Source: Micromonospora matsumotoense
Lineage (GTDB): Bacteria > Actinomycetota > Actinomycetes > Mycobacteriales > Micromonosporaceae
Direction of reading: 5' to 3'
Assembly: GCF_900091525.1 (NCBI RefSeq)
Contig: NZ_FMCU01000024.1
Coordinates: forward strand, 1-64,000
Length of the DNA: 64,000 nt
Position numbers and translations under genes: made by a program. This document shows positions 35,275 to 44,721 of this stretch, one piece after another. Within the stretch, counting starts at the first letter, position 1. Every line of letters starts with the position of its first letter. The notes beneath the pieces are model-generated. The model saw nothing but the letters and a program-made list of their open reading frames with translations. It did not search any database and had not been told where the DNA came from.

Positions 35275-36653
35275 CCGCCGGGCCCGCCGTCGGGTCCGCC
35301 GTCGGGTCCGCCACCCCGCTGCGGCACGCCCCGACCGACCCGGCGAACCCGACCGGCGGTACGGCGCAGCCGTCGCTGCTGCTGCGGACCGCGTTCGCCC
35401 TGATGTCCTCGACGGTCGCCAGCGCCGCGCTCGGTTTCGTGTTCTGGCTGGTGGCGGCCCGCTGGTTCCCGCCGGAGCGGGTCGGCTGGGCCGCGGCGGC
35501 GATCTCCTCGATGGCGCTGCTGGCCGGCCTGGCCCAGCTCAACCTGACCAGCCTCTTCGCCCGGTTCCTGCCCACCGCCGGCACCCGGTCCCGGCGGCTG
35601 ATCCTCGCCGGGTATGCGGCGTCCGCCGCGATGGCGGTGCTGCTCACCGCCGGTTTCCTCGGCCTCGGGCTGCTCTCCGGGGTGCTCGGCTCGCAGCCGG
35701 TCGAGGTGCTGGCCTTCGTCGCCGCCGTGGTCGCCTCGGCGATCTTCTTCATCCAGGACGGCGTGCTCGCCGCGCTGCGCCGGCCGGGCCTGGTGCCGGT
35801 GAAGAACGTGCTGGCCTCGGCCGGCAAGCTGGCGCTGCTGCCGCTGCTGGCCGGCACCGCCGCCGGCTACGGGCTGCTGCTGGCCTGGACGGTGCCGATG
35901 CTGGTGACGATGTTGGCGGTCAACTGGTGGATCCTGACCCGGCTGGCCCCCGCCCAGCGGCGGACCGCGTCGACCCCCCGCCCGACCTCCCGGGAGGTGT
36001 TCAGCTTCGCCTCCGCCGAGTACGTCAACGGCACCATCAACAACACCCTGGCCTTCCTGCCACCGGTGCTGGTGGTCAACCTGCTCGGTCCGGTGCCGAG
36101 CGCCTACTTCCACCTGCCCTGGGTAATCGGCGTCGCCGGTACGACGGTGCTCTGGAACGTGGTCACCTCCTTCGTGGTGCAGGCCAGCAGCGACGACGGG
36201 GGCCGGATGCGGGCGCACATCGACCGGGCCGTGCTCCTGGTCGCCCTGGTGGCCGGCCTGGCGATGCTGACGCTGGTCGCCGCGGCCACGCCACTGCTCG
36301 GGCTACTCGGGTCGGACTACGCCGCCCATGGCGCGGGCGCGCTGCGCCTGGTCGGCCTGTCCCTGCCGTTCACCGGTGTGGTGCTGCTCTATGCGGCCTT
36401 CGCGATGATGGAGAAGCGGATGTGGCGGATGGTTCTGGTCCAGGCGTTCGGTGCGGTGATCTGCCTCGGTGGCACCGTGCTCGGGCTGCCCCGCTTCGGC
36501 ATCGCCGCCCCGGCGCTCGCGCTCCTGGTCGGCCAGGCGGTCACCGCCGCCGTGCTGGTGCCCGGCCTGGTGCGCCGCTACCGGGCCACCGCCGTCGATC
36601 CGGGCAGCGGCACGGCGGGCGGTCGCCTCGAAGCGGAGGTGACGGGTGCCTGA
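35271..36653 (+). CDS. Polysaccharide flippase-like membrane protein (Wzx/MATE-like fold)
   Basis: 460 residues from GTG 35271 (overlaps upstream stop). About twelve to fourteen hydrophobic helices, with VASAALGFVFWLVAARWFPP at the first repeat as in oligosaccharide translocases, and a cytoplasmic N-terminal tail. It would flip a lipid-linked glycan made by the preceding transferases. The family call rests on topology and on the ARWFPPERVGWAAAA entry motif. Confidence 0.75.
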   Translation: MTAGPAVGSAVGSATPLRHAPTDPANPTGGTAQPSLLLRTAFALMSSTVASAALGFVFWLVAARWFPPERVGWAAAAISSMALLAGLAQLNLTSLFARFLPTAGTRSRRLILAGYAASAAMAVLLTAGFLGLGLLSGVLGSQPVEVLAFVAAVVASAIFFIQDGVLAALRRPGLVPVKNVLASAGKLALLPLLAGTAAGYGLLLAWTVPMLVTMLAVNWWILTRLAPAQRRTASTPRPTSREVFSFASAEYVNGTINNTLAFLPPVLVVNLLGPVPSAYFHLPWVIGVAGTTVLWNVVTSFVVQASSDDGGRMRAHIDRAVLLVALVAGLAMLTLVAAATPLLGLLGSDYAAHGAGALRLVGLSLPFTGVVLLYAAFAMMEKRMWRMVLVQAFGAVICLGGTVLGLPRFGIAAPALALLVGQAVTAAVLVPGLVRRYRATAVDPGSGTAGGRLEAEVTGA

Positions 36654-38892
36654 CCCCGTCGACCGCCCGGCCGCCGACCGCCCGCACCGCGCCGCCGCGT
36701 CGACCGGCGAGACCTCGACCGGCGAGACCTCGACCGGCGAGACCTCGCCCGGGGCCATGACCCGGCGGTTGATGGCCTGGACCGGGCTCGGCATCGCCCT
36801 GGCCACCCTGCTCACCCTGGCCACCGGTGGGCCGCTGGCCGCCCCGGTCGCGGTCGCCTTCGCCGGCTTCGGCCCCGGCCTGGCAGTGCTGGCGCAGCTC
36901 CGGGTCCGGCAGCCGGTGCTCGGCTGGGCGGCGGCGCTGCTGGTCAGCGTCACCGGCTATGCGGCGACGGCGACCGTCCAGGTCTGGCTCGGCTGGTGGC
37001 AGCCGCGCGCGGTCGTGCTGGTCGCAGCGGTGCTGGTCGTGCTCTCCTGCGTGCTGGCGCTGCGTCGGTCGGGCTGGCGGGCCGGGCCGGGCCCGCACCG
37101 GGTGCCGGCGACCGGGCGCGGTCGGCTCGTCGGCCACGCGGTGATCCTGGCCGCGGCGACGCTGCTCTGGCTGGTCGCGCTGGCCCGCTCCGATCTCGAC
37201 GGGGTGACCGGGTACGGGCTGCTGGCCAGCATCCATCCCGCCTTCTTCGCCGCGGTGGCGCTCTGCACGGTTGGCTTCGTCCTCGGCCTCACCCGGGCCG
37301 GCCGGGCACCCGGTGTGCAGCCGGTGTACCTGGTGCTGCTGGTGCTGCTGGTGCACGGCACGGTGCCGCTCCTGCTCGACGAGCCCCAGTACGCCTGGAC
37401 GTACAAGCACCTCGGGGTGGTCGAGCTGATCCAGGCCACCGGCTCGGTCGGCGCGTCGACCGACATCTACCAGCAGTGGCCCACCCTCTTCGCCAGCGTC
37501 GCGCAGCTCGCCGACCTCTCGGGGCAGCCGGCCGTCGTACTGGCCGACTGGTCGGCGGTCTTCTTCAACCTGGCCGGTGTGCTGCTGCTCGCCGCGATCG
37601 CCCGGACCCTCTCCCCGGACCGGCGGGTCGCCGCACTGACCGCCTTCGGCTTCGTCGCCGTCAACTGGGTGGAGGAGGACTACCTGGCACCGCAGGCGCT
37701 GGCCTTCCTGCTCAGCCTCGGTGTCCTCCTGGTGCTGCTGCACCGGCTGCGGCGGCCCGACCCCGCCGAGGGCGTCGACCGGAGCACCCGCCGGGGGCGG
37801 GCGCTGTCCCTCGCCGCCCTGCTGGTGATCTTCGCGGTGCTCACCGCCACCCACCAGCTCTCGCCGTACCTCGTCCTGGCCCAGGTCGGAGCCCTCACCC
37901 TGCTACGCCAGATCCGTCCGTGGTGGACCGTCGTGGCGATGGGCGTCATCCTGCTGGGCTACCTGCTGCCCCGCTACCACCTCGTCGCCGGCTCGTTCGG
38001 CCTCTTCGAGGGGATCAACATCTTCGCCAACGCGTCCGGCAACGCCGACGGTTGGGGATCGACCGGGCAGGCCGTCTCCGCCATCGTGGTCCGGTGCCTC
38101 GCGCTGAGCGTCTGGGGGCTGGCCGCCCTGGCGGTGCTGTGGTCCCGGCGCCGGCACTCGACGGTCCTCGTGCCGGCGGTCCTCGCCGGTACGCCCTTCC
38201 TGCTCCTGGCCGGGCAGAGCTACGGCGGGGAGGCGATCTACCGGGTCTTCCTCTTCTCCGCCCCCTGGTGCGTCCTGCTGATCGCGATGGCCTTCTTCGC
38301 GCCACGCCCGACCGGTGCGGTCGAGGCCGAGGCTCCCGGCGACGACCCGGCCCCGGCCGGCCGGGACACCGGCACCGCCGGCCGGCGATCCCCGTCCTGG
38401 CTTCGGCCGGTGCTGCTGGGGCTGGCGCTCACCGTGGCGGTGTTCGGCACGGTGCAGGGGCGGCACGGCCAACTTGTGGTGGATCGGCAGGACGCCGCCG
38501 GGGTCGCGGCGGCGAGGCAGCTCTACGCCGAGGCCGCACCCGGGGCGACGATCGCGCTCGCCACGTCGAACTTCCCCAGCCGGCTCACCGCCGACTATCC
38601 CGACTTCAACCGGAGCGTTCCGGTCGGCGAGCCCGACCTGGTCAAGGGGGCGCAACTACGCGGTGTGGCGCTCGGTCCCGCGCAGCTGCCGGCGATCGAG
38701 AGTTATCTGCGCGGCTTCGGCGGGACGGCGACCTACCTGGTGATCAGCGACGGGATGCGCCGGCAGGCAGCCTACTTCGGATACCTGCCCGACGGGGCGC
38801 TCGACCGGCTGGAGGCGGCGCTGCGGGCCAGCAGCCGATGGGTGCTGTTCCAACACGGGGCCGGGGTGAACGTCTACCAGCTCACCGGATGA
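36646..38892 (+). CDS. Large polytopic membrane protein of the glycan locus
   Basis: 748 residues from GTG 36646, overlapping the flippase by 8 bp. A short hydrophilic N-terminus with three STGET repeats precedes about twelve or more helices and a soluble C-terminal domain (about 600-748). The helix and loop pattern (such as a short acidic DEPQYAWTYKH loop and VNWVEEDYLAPQAL) resembles GT-C-type or polymerase-like glycan membrane proteins, but I cannot match a specific family. Role in polymerising or modifying the glycan is inferred from the operon. Confidence 0.6.
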   Translation: MPDPVDRPAADRPHRAAASTGETSTGETSTGETSPGAMTRRLMAWTGLGIALATLLTLATGGPLAAPVAVAFAGFGPGLAVLAQLRVRQPVLGWAAALLVSVTGYAATATVQVWLGWWQPRAVVLVAAVLVVLSCVLALRRSGWRAGPGPHRVPATGRGRLVGHAVILAAATLLWLVALARSDLDGVTGYGLLASIHPAFFAAVALCTVGFVLGLTRAGRAPGVQPVYLVLLVLLVHGTVPLLLDEPQYAWTYKHLGVVELIQATGSVGASTDIYQQWPTLFASVAQLADLSGQPAVVLADWSAVFFNLAGVLLLAAIARTLSPDRRVAALTAFGFVAVNWVEEDYLAPQALAFLLSLGVLLVLLHRLRRPDPAEGVDRSTRRGRALSLAALLVIFAVLTATHQLSPYLVLAQVGALTLLRQIRPWWTVVAMGVILLGYLLPRYHLVAGSFGLFEGINIFANASGNADGWGSTGQAVSAIVVRCLALSVWGLAALAVLWSRRRHSTVLVPAVLAGTPFLLLAGQSYGGEAIYRVFLFSAPWCVLLIAMAFFAPRPTGAVEAEAPGDDPAPAGRDTGTAGRRSPSWLRPVLLGLALTVAVFGTVQGRHGQLVVDRQDAAGVAAARQLYAEAAPGATIALATSNFPSRLTADYPDFNRSVPVGEPDLVKGAQLRGVALGPAQLPAIESYLRGFGGTATYLVISDGMRRQAAYFGYLPDGALDRLEAALRASSRWVLFQHGAGVNVYQLTG
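36700..36744 (+). repeat. In-frame 15-bp minisatellite, three perfect copies
   Basis: TCGACCGGCGAGACC repeated at 36700, 36715 and 36730, encoding STGET three times in the cytoplasmic N-terminal tail of the membrane protein. The perfect identity points to recent slippage. Confidence 0.9.
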
Positions 38893-38918
38893 CGTCCGGC
38901 GGGCCGGCTCGGCTCAGG

Positions 38919-39761
38919 TCAGGCCGGCTCGTAGATAGCCACCCAGTCGACCTGGAGGTCGACCCGGGGTGGGGTCGTCTCGTCCGGGCACGCCTCCCAG
39001 GTGTGCCCGCAGTACCACGCCTGGCTCTGGAGGGCGAGCGCCATCGGTTCGTCCGGCACCTGGTCGCCGGAGAGGGTGGCCCAGGGCTGCCCGTCGAGGG
39101 TGAAGACCAATCGGTCCGGCGTCCACTCCAGGCCGGCGGTGTGCCACCGGGTGAAGTCGCCCGGCACGTTCTGCTCGACCGGCCGGCCCCGGACCGGGTG
39201 CAGCACGCCGTACATCCGGCTTCGGTCCCGGCCGTTGTCCTCGGCGATGTCGATCTCCGGCGGGTAGTCGTTCGAGGCCGGCCAGAGCAACAACGCGTAG
39301 GCGATCCCGGTGCCCCGGTCCATGCGGAACCGGATGTCGAACCGGCCGTAGGTCCGGCTGACCACCTGCCGGTTGGAGACGCCACCGGTGACGTACCGGC
39401 CACCACGGCCGGGCTCGGGCCAGCCGCCGATGACCAGCGCGCCACCGGTGACCGAGACGTGGGCGGGATCGAAGTACCCGCCCGGGTCCCCGTCGGGTTG
39501 GCCCTGGTAGGCGAACCACCGGTCGTCGAGGACCGGGCCGCTGAAGTCGTCGGTGAAGATCTGCCGCCAGCCGGGCAGATCACCCTGGGGCAGGCGTGCT
39601 CCGGAGGGGGTGACGGGGGCGGGCGGGGGCGGCGGGCTCCTCGTCGGCCCGGTCGGCCCGGGAGCCGGGGCCCGGTGCGGCTCGTGCCGTTCGATGCCGC
39701 TGTCGAGGTGGGCCAGTGGTGGACCCCACGCCAGCCAGGCGCCCGTCACGACCAGCGCCAC
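38919..39761 (-). CDS. GH16 family beta-glucanase-like protein
   Basis: From GTG 39761 the protein has a hydrophobic segment (ALVVTGAWLAWG), a Pro/Thr-rich linker (SPPPPPAPVTPS) and a GH16 jelly-roll domain with catalytic EIDIAED (ExDxxE), preceded by YGRFDIRFRMDRG. GH16 enzymes cut beta-1,3/1,4-glucans or related polysaccharides. In frame upstream the sequence still looks like a signal anchor (RWGRAGAVLLVVALVV) but contains no ATG, GTG or TTG before the TGA near 39873, so the true start is unclear; CTG at about 39836 is a candidate. It probably trims the glycan made by the locus. Confidence 0.75.
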   Translation of the reverse strand: MALVVTGAWLAWGPPLAHLDSGIERHEPHRAPAPGPTGPTRSPPPPPAPVTPSGARLPQGDLPGWRQIFTDDFSGPVLDDRWFAYQGQPDGDPGGYFDPAHVSVTGGALVIGGWPEPGRGGRYVTGGVSNRQVVSRTYGRFDIRFRMDRGTGIAYALLLWPASNDYPPEIDIAEDNGRDRSRMYGVLHPVRGRPVEQNVPGDFTRWHTAGLEWTPDRLVFTLDGQPWATLSGDQVPDEPMALALQSQAWYCGHTWEACPDETTPPRVDLQVDWVAIYEPA

Positions 39762-39867
39762 GACGAGCAGGACGGCACCGGCCCGACCCCAGCGCGGGGT
39801 CCGCCATCCGGTGCCGGCCGGCCGGTGCGGGGGCAGTGTGGTCTCCGGTTCTCGTCGGTACCGCTGC

Positions 39868-40704
39868 TCAGGTCAGTTGCCGCCCGTACCGACGGGCGAC
39901 CCGGCGGGTGATCCGCCAGGCCGGCTGGGCCAGTCGTTTGGCCTGCGGCACGAGTCGTGGCCCGCCGCCCCGGACCAGGGCCAGGAGATCCGCTCCCGAG
40001 TGGTCGGGGGTGGGCTGTAGGCGGGGGATGGCCAGGCGGTCGTCGGTTGTCGGTCGGTAGCTGCGCCGGCCGACCTCGCAGGCGTTCTGGTATCCGGCCC
40101 GCCGCACCAGGGTGCGGACCTGCCGGTCGTGATAGCCGTGCGGGTAGCAGAAGGAGCGGGTCCCGGTGCCCAGCTCCTGTTCGAGCCGGTCGCGGCTGGC
40201 CGCGACCTCGTCGGTGAGTGACCGGGCCGGCAGCACGTCGAGCGGGTGGTGGCGGAGGCCGTGGTTACCGATCTCGACCCGCCCGGCGGCGGCCACCTCG
40301 CGCAGTTGCGGCCAGGTGAGCAACGGTCCGAAGGCGGTTGCCCAGCGACCCAGCCAGGATGCCGGACCGTTGCCCAGATGCCCCACCGCGGGATACAGGG
40401 TCGCCGAGGCGTCCGCCTCGGCCAGCAGCGGCACCGCCTCGGTCAGGAAGTTCGCGTAGCCGTCGTCGAAGGTCAACGCCACCACCGGTGGCACCTCGTC
40501 GGCCGCGTCGAGCAGGTCGAGGGCCTCGGTGAGCCCGACCAGCCGGTATCCCGCCCCCACCAGCGTGCCGAGCTGTTCGGCCAGCCGCCGGGGCGGCACC
40601 GCCAGGGTGCGGAGCGGGCCGGTCGGCAGCCCGGAGACGGAGTGGTACATCAGCACCGGCAGGCGCGCACCGACCGGTCGACGGCCGGGACCTCGGTATC
40701 TCAC
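39868..40704 (-). CDS. Polysaccharide deacetylase (NodB/CE4-like)
   Basis: 278 residues from GTG 40704 (TTG 40707 is an alternative). CE4 motifs: LPVLMYHSVSG at the entry, catalytic and metal TFDDGYANF, metal ligands in NHGLRHH, and SFCYPHGYHD. It would remove N- or O-acetyl groups from the extracellular polysaccharide. No obvious signal peptide is seen, unlike many exported members. Same strand as GH16, which lies downstream. Confidence 0.82.
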   Translation of the reverse strand: MRYRGPGRRPVGARLPVLMYHSVSGLPTGPLRTLAVPPRRLAEQLGTLVGAGYRLVGLTEALDLLDAADEVPPVVALTFDDGYANFLTEAVPLLAEADASATLYPAVGHLGNGPASWLGRWATAFGPLLTWPQLREVAAAGRVEIGNHGLRHHPLDVLPARSLTDEVAASRDRLEQELGTGTRSFCYPHGYHDRQVRTLVRRAGYQNACEVGRRSYRPTTDDRLAIPRLQPTPDHSGADLLALVRGGGPRLVPQAKRLAQPAWRITRRVARRYGRQLT

Positions 40705-40844
40705 CAAATTACCCTAACCTGGTTTCCATCCCAGTCGTCCCGATTCATCCCAGGATCGAGACAACCAGGCTGAGCAGGTAGCGTCCGCTTGCGCCGTCTG
40801 CCGGTGCAGGCCGGACGTTGCCCTGTCGGGCGGCGACGACGTCG

Positions 40845-40980
40845 TGCTCGCTGACCAGACGTGCTGCTTTCCTGCCGCCGAGTGTCATCGCGGCACGCGA
40901 TTGGCACTCCTCACCGCGCATCCGTGCCGGGCGCACCATCGGACACCCCAAGAACTGGCGAATCCTCGCGCGAGTGAGTC
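40845..40980 (+). mobile_element. Short IS5-type transposase relic, sister of the 10-kb element
   Basis: The plus strand at 40872-40976 translates as LPPSVIAARDWHSSPRIRAG then RTIGHPKNWRILAR. The minus-strand relic near 9.9-10.0 kb gives LPPSVIAPHEAARKRHSSPR then IRVEHAIGHLKNRRIL. The DNA matches too: CGAGTGTCATCGC, GGCACTCCTC, CCGCGCATCCG and GGCGAATCCTCG are shared. Only about 110 bp remain, so it is a footprint, not an element. Confidence 0.7.
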
Positions 40981-41384
40981 TGATTATGCCCGGACCCCTG
41001 CCGGGAGCGCCAAGTTAACGGCCCTTCCTCACATTCGGTGGTGGCTGCTCCATCATAAATTAACCTGACCGACACGTGTTTCGCGATCCGATAACTGCCC
41101 TGGCGGCTCGACTGGAAAGTGACTCTCTGCGCACTCGAGGAGCTTCCCTTGATTTTTCGACAACTTCCTATCAGGATGGCTCATCGTAGGGTGTCCGAGC
41201 GAATAAACTCAGGGATTTCGGTGACCTGGCGGCGGTCGATCAAGGCCGCCTGCCGGAGTATTGTGGGCCGGTCCAGCGGCCGTCATAGATGTTGATTTCC
41301 GGCCGGCGCGGTGTGCTGGGATTCGGTTTGGCCGGAAGAGGGATCTGCGTCGTCGGATATGTTTCCGGCGGCGATTCATCTTCG
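40981..41384. other. AT-richer leader of the biosynthetic cluster
   Basis: About 400 bp of lower GC content than its surroundings, between the IS relic and the cluster regulator. It probably contains the promoter of the LuxR-type gene and part of its leader; several AT-rich hexamers occur but none makes a convincing pair. In-frame ATG 41289 lies within it and would extend the regulator by 32 residues. Confidence 0.4.
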
Positions 41385-44255
41385 ATGGGAATGCTGAGAA
41401 TAGGCCCGGAGTCCGGGTCCGAGGTATGGGTCGGGCGAGAGCGTGAGCTGAGCCTCGCGCAGACCGCGTTGACCCGGCTGGCGCGGGGAACCGGCTCGGT
41501 GCTCCGGTTGGCCGGTGAGCCGGGCATCGGCAAGACTTCGCTGCTCACCATCACCGCCCGGGCCGCGGCCGGCCGCGGCTACCAGGTGTTCCACGCCGTC
41601 GCCGACCAACTTTCCCACCAGTTACCACTGAGCGTCCTGCTCGCCTGTCTCGGCGTCCGCCAACGGCCGGATGATCCGTCCCGGGCGGAGATCACCCAGA
41701 CCCTGGTTGGCCAACCGCCGGCCTTCCCCGCCACCGGGTCGGCCCTGGCTGCCGTGGCCGAGATGCTGGTCTCGCTCGTCGGCGACCTGTGCGCGGCGGG
41801 CCCCACCGTCCTGATCGTCGACGACGCGCACTGGATGGACGAGGCGTCGACCGTGGTCTGGCGGCGCCTGGCCGCGAGCGTCGAGCATCTGCCCCTACTC
41901 CTGGTCGCCGCACACAGTCAGGACCCGTCCCGTCCGGCCCGTACCCCGGCCAACGCCGGCCGGGGCCACGAACACCTGCTGAGCCTCGTGCCGCTGGACG
42001 AAGCGGAGGTGTCGCAACTGCTGGCCGGGCTGCTCGGAGCACCGCCCGGCCCGACCCTCAGCCGGTGGTCGGGCGCGGCGGTGGGTAACCCGCTCTACCT
42101 GCGTGAGTTGGCCGACGTCCTGGTGCGGGAGGACCTGGTCCAGGTCGTGGCGGGACACGCGGACCTGCGTGACGACGACGACCGGATACCTCCGGCCCTC
42201 ACCGCCGCGTTGACCAGCCGGCTCGGGCTGGTGCCGGACGCCGGGGACGTGTTGCGGACCGCCGCACTGCTCGGCACCGAGTTCACCGTCACCGACCTGA
42301 GTGTCGTGCTGGGGCGGCCGGTGCGGGTCCTCGCCGACGTGGTGCAGCGGGCCGTCACGGCCCGGATCCTCGCCGGCTCCGGTGAGCGCATGACCTTCTG
42401 CCATCCGCTGATCCGCCAAGCCCTGTACGACGCCGTCGCGCTGCCGTTGCGCCGGGCGCTGCATCTCGACCTGGCCCGGGAGTTGGCCGCCGCCGCCGCC
42501 GAACCGCTCACCGTGGCACACCAACTGGTGGCGGCGGGCGGCGTCGAGAACCGGTGGGTGCCCGACTGGCTCCAGAGGTCCGCCCACGCGTTGGCAGACG
42601 CCGACCCGGGACTCACGGTCCGGCTGCTGCGCGCACAGCTCGGACAGCTTCCGGCACAGGACCCGCACCAGGCCTCGCTGAGCGTCGCGCTGGCCCGCTC
42701 ACTACAGCTGCTGGGCCGGTGGGAGGAGGCTGCCGACCGGGCCCGCGAGGCCCTCGCGTCGTCGACCGGGCTGGACGCGTACGGCGAGCTGCACTGGCTG
42801 CTGATCCGTGCGCTCAACAACAGCGGGAAGACCGACGAGGCCGAACTGATCCTGCGGCAGGTGCTCACCCGGCAGGCGATACCCGAACCGTGGCGCGGAC
42901 GCCTCCTGGGCACCCTGGCCCTGATCAGCCGGGCCGGCGCCGGCGGGTCGAACGAAGCGGAGATCCTGGCCGGCGAGGCCCTCGACGCCGGCCGCCGCTC
43001 GGGCGACGACTGCGCGATCGCGGGCGCCAGCGTCGTGCTGTCCCTGACCCGCTCGGACCGGCGTGACCACCCGGCCGCGCTCCGGTACGCCGAACAGGCG
43101 CTCACCGCCCTCGTCGGTCACCCCGACCACCCGGAACTGGAGATGTTCGCCCTGCACTGCCGCGTCGTGAGCCTGCAGAACATGGCCCGGTGGAGGGAAG
43201 CCGACAGGGTGCTGCGGCTGTCCCGGGAGATCCGTCGCCGGGCACACGACGTCGCCGCCGGGTCCATCGGCGTCACCGAGGCGATGCTGTACTACTGGCT
43301 CGGCCGCTGGGATGAGGCGTTGACGGCACTGAGCCCGGTCGCGGACGACCCCTGTGGCCCGTGCTATCCGGGTCTGCACCGGGGTGGACCCGCGCTGCTG
43401 CGGCGGGGCGTCACCGCGCTGATCGCCGTCCGGCGCGACGACCGCGCGCTCGCCGAGGCGCACCTGCGCTCCGATCCGGACGTGCCTGCCGACCGCAGCA
43501 CCGACGAGGACAGCGAGGGTTTCCTCCTCGCCGCCCGGGCCGTGCACGCCGAACAGCAGGGCGAACCGGAACGGGGCGCCGCCCTGCTCGCCACGATGCT
43601 GCAGCACCGCCCCGACTCCGGCGCAGGGCCCCACCACCCGTGGCTCGCCGACCTCATCCGGATGGCGTCGGCCGGCACGGACTCCTCGACCGTGACGGCT
43701 GCCCTCGAACTGACGCGCGTCTGGGCCGAGGCCGAGGAAACACCGGGGCGGGCCGCGACCATGCGTCAGCGCTGCGTGGGCCTCGCCACCGAGGACCCCG
43801 AACCGCTGCGCACGGCCGCGCAGCACTACCGGTCGGCCGGCCCCAGGACCGAGCTGGCAGCGACCCTTGAGGACCTCGCGGTGGTGCTGGCCGGCCGCGG
43901 TGCGACCGACGAATGCCGAGCGGCCGCCACCGAGGCGATCGACCTGTATACCCGGGTGGGCGCGACCTGGGACGTCCGTCGCACCGAGGCGCGGCTGCGG
44001 GGCAGGGGCGTACGCCGAGGGGTCAGCGGCCCCCGCGCAGCCCGGCCGGTGTCTGGCTGGGCGGCGCTCACCGCCACAGAACGGCGCGTCGCCGTCCTCG
44101 TCGCCGAGGGCCGTTCGACGCCCGAGATCGCCGCCGCGATGCTCCTGACCCGCCGGACGGTCCAGACGCACATCTCCCGCGCCCTGCACAAGCTCGGGCT
44201 GCGCAGCCGTAACCAGATCGCCCGGGAGGCGCTCCGCAACGCGGGTTCCCGATGA
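41385..44255 (+). CDS. LAL-type LuxR-family transcriptional activator (cluster regulator)
   Basis: 956 residues if started at ATG 41385; ATG 41289 would add 32. The AAA-type ATPase has Walker A GEPGIGKTSL (about 44-53) and Walker B VLIVDDAHWMDEAS. A long helical TPR-like middle follows, and a C-terminal LuxR HTH: LTATERRVAVLVAEGRSTPE, AAMLLTRRTVQTHISRALHK. Large ATP-binding LuxR regulators commonly activate actinomycete biosynthetic clusters. It is the first gene of the cluster, same strand. Confidence 0.88.
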   Translation: MGMLRIGPESGSEVWVGRERELSLAQTALTRLARGTGSVLRLAGEPGIGKTSLLTITARAAAGRGYQVFHAVADQLSHQLPLSVLLACLGVRQRPDDPSRAEITQTLVGQPPAFPATGSALAAVAEMLVSLVGDLCAAGPTVLIVDDAHWMDEASTVVWRRLAASVEHLPLLLVAAHSQDPSRPARTPANAGRGHEHLLSLVPLDEAEVSQLLAGLLGAPPGPTLSRWSGAAVGNPLYLRELADVLVREDLVQVVAGHADLRDDDDRIPPALTAALTSRLGLVPDAGDVLRTAALLGTEFTVTDLSVVLGRPVRVLADVVQRAVTARILAGSGERMTFCHPLIRQALYDAVALPLRRALHLDLARELAAAAAEPLTVAHQLVAAGGVENRWVPDWLQRSAHALADADPGLTVRLLRAQLGQLPAQDPHQASLSVALARSLQLLGRWEEAADRAREALASSTGLDAYGELHWLLIRALNNSGKTDEAELILRQVLTRQAIPEPWRGRLLGTLALISRAGAGGSNEAEILAGEALDAGRRSGDDCAIAGASVVLSLTRSDRRDHPAALRYAEQALTALVGHPDHPELEMFALHCRVVSLQNMARWREADRVLRLSREIRRRAHDVAAGSIGVTEAMLYYWLGRWDEALTALSPVADDPCGPCYPGLHRGGPALLRRGVTALIAVRRDDRALAEAHLRSDPDVPADRSTDEDSEGFLLAARAVHAEQQGEPERGAALLATMLQHRPDSGAGPHHPWLADLIRMASAGTDSSTVTAALELTRVWAEAEETPGRAATMRQRCVGLATEDPEPLRTAAQHYRSAGPRTELAATLEDLAVVLAGRGATDECRAAATEAIDLYTRVGATWDVRRTEARLRGRGVRRGVSGPRAARPVSGWAALTATERRVAVLVAEGRSTPEIAAAMLLTRRTVQTHISRALHKLGLRSRNQIAREALRNAGSR

Positions 44256-44336
44256 CGGATGACTCGGCGACCCCGGGTCGGTTTTGTGGGTCAGCTGACG
44301 CATGTCTCGTTCGTCCTCCCCGGGGAGGCTATCCGC

Positions 44337-44573
44337 ATGACCGTGTCCCCCCAGCCGGACGACACCACGACCCCCCACACCACCGTTCTGATCGCACTCG
44401 AAGGCGGCCCGGCGAGCCTTCCGCCCGAGCTTCGCAGTCAACGGATCTCGCCGGACGCACCGAAGGTGAAGGTCCCGCACCACGGTGGCTACGAGCACTT
44501 CGAACGCCCCGACGACGGCGACGGTGAGCCGCTCGTCTTCCGCTGGGCGTACCGGTCGCGGATCGCGGAATAG
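44337..44573 (+). CDS. DUF5988 family small protein
   Basis: 78 residues from ATG 44337, with GGGGAGG at 44321-44327. Core pattern: VLIALEGGPASLPPELRSQR, KVKVPHHGGYEHFER and the terminal VFRWAYRSRIAE, which matches the DUF5988 signature as I know it (LEGGP...KVK...GYEHF...RWTxRTRIAE). Function unknown. Such small proteins occur beside secondary-metabolite regulators in actinomycetes. Placed between the regulator and the synthase, it may be an auxiliary regulatory factor; this is inference. Confidence 0.7.
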   Translation: MTVSPQPDDTTTPHTTVLIALEGGPASLPPELRSQRISPDAPKVKVPHHGGYEHFERPDDGDGEPLVFRWAYRSRIAE

Positions 44574-44721
44574 CCGGCCGGGAACCTGCCCCGGCCGGGC
44601 GGTCCGGGCCGGGGTGACCGCAGGGTCCATCCGGACCCGCAGGCCGCACGTCGTCGATTGTCCCTGCGCCGGCACGGCGCGCCAGAGCCCGTTCACCGGG
44701 ACGGAAACGAGGGTGACGCAC

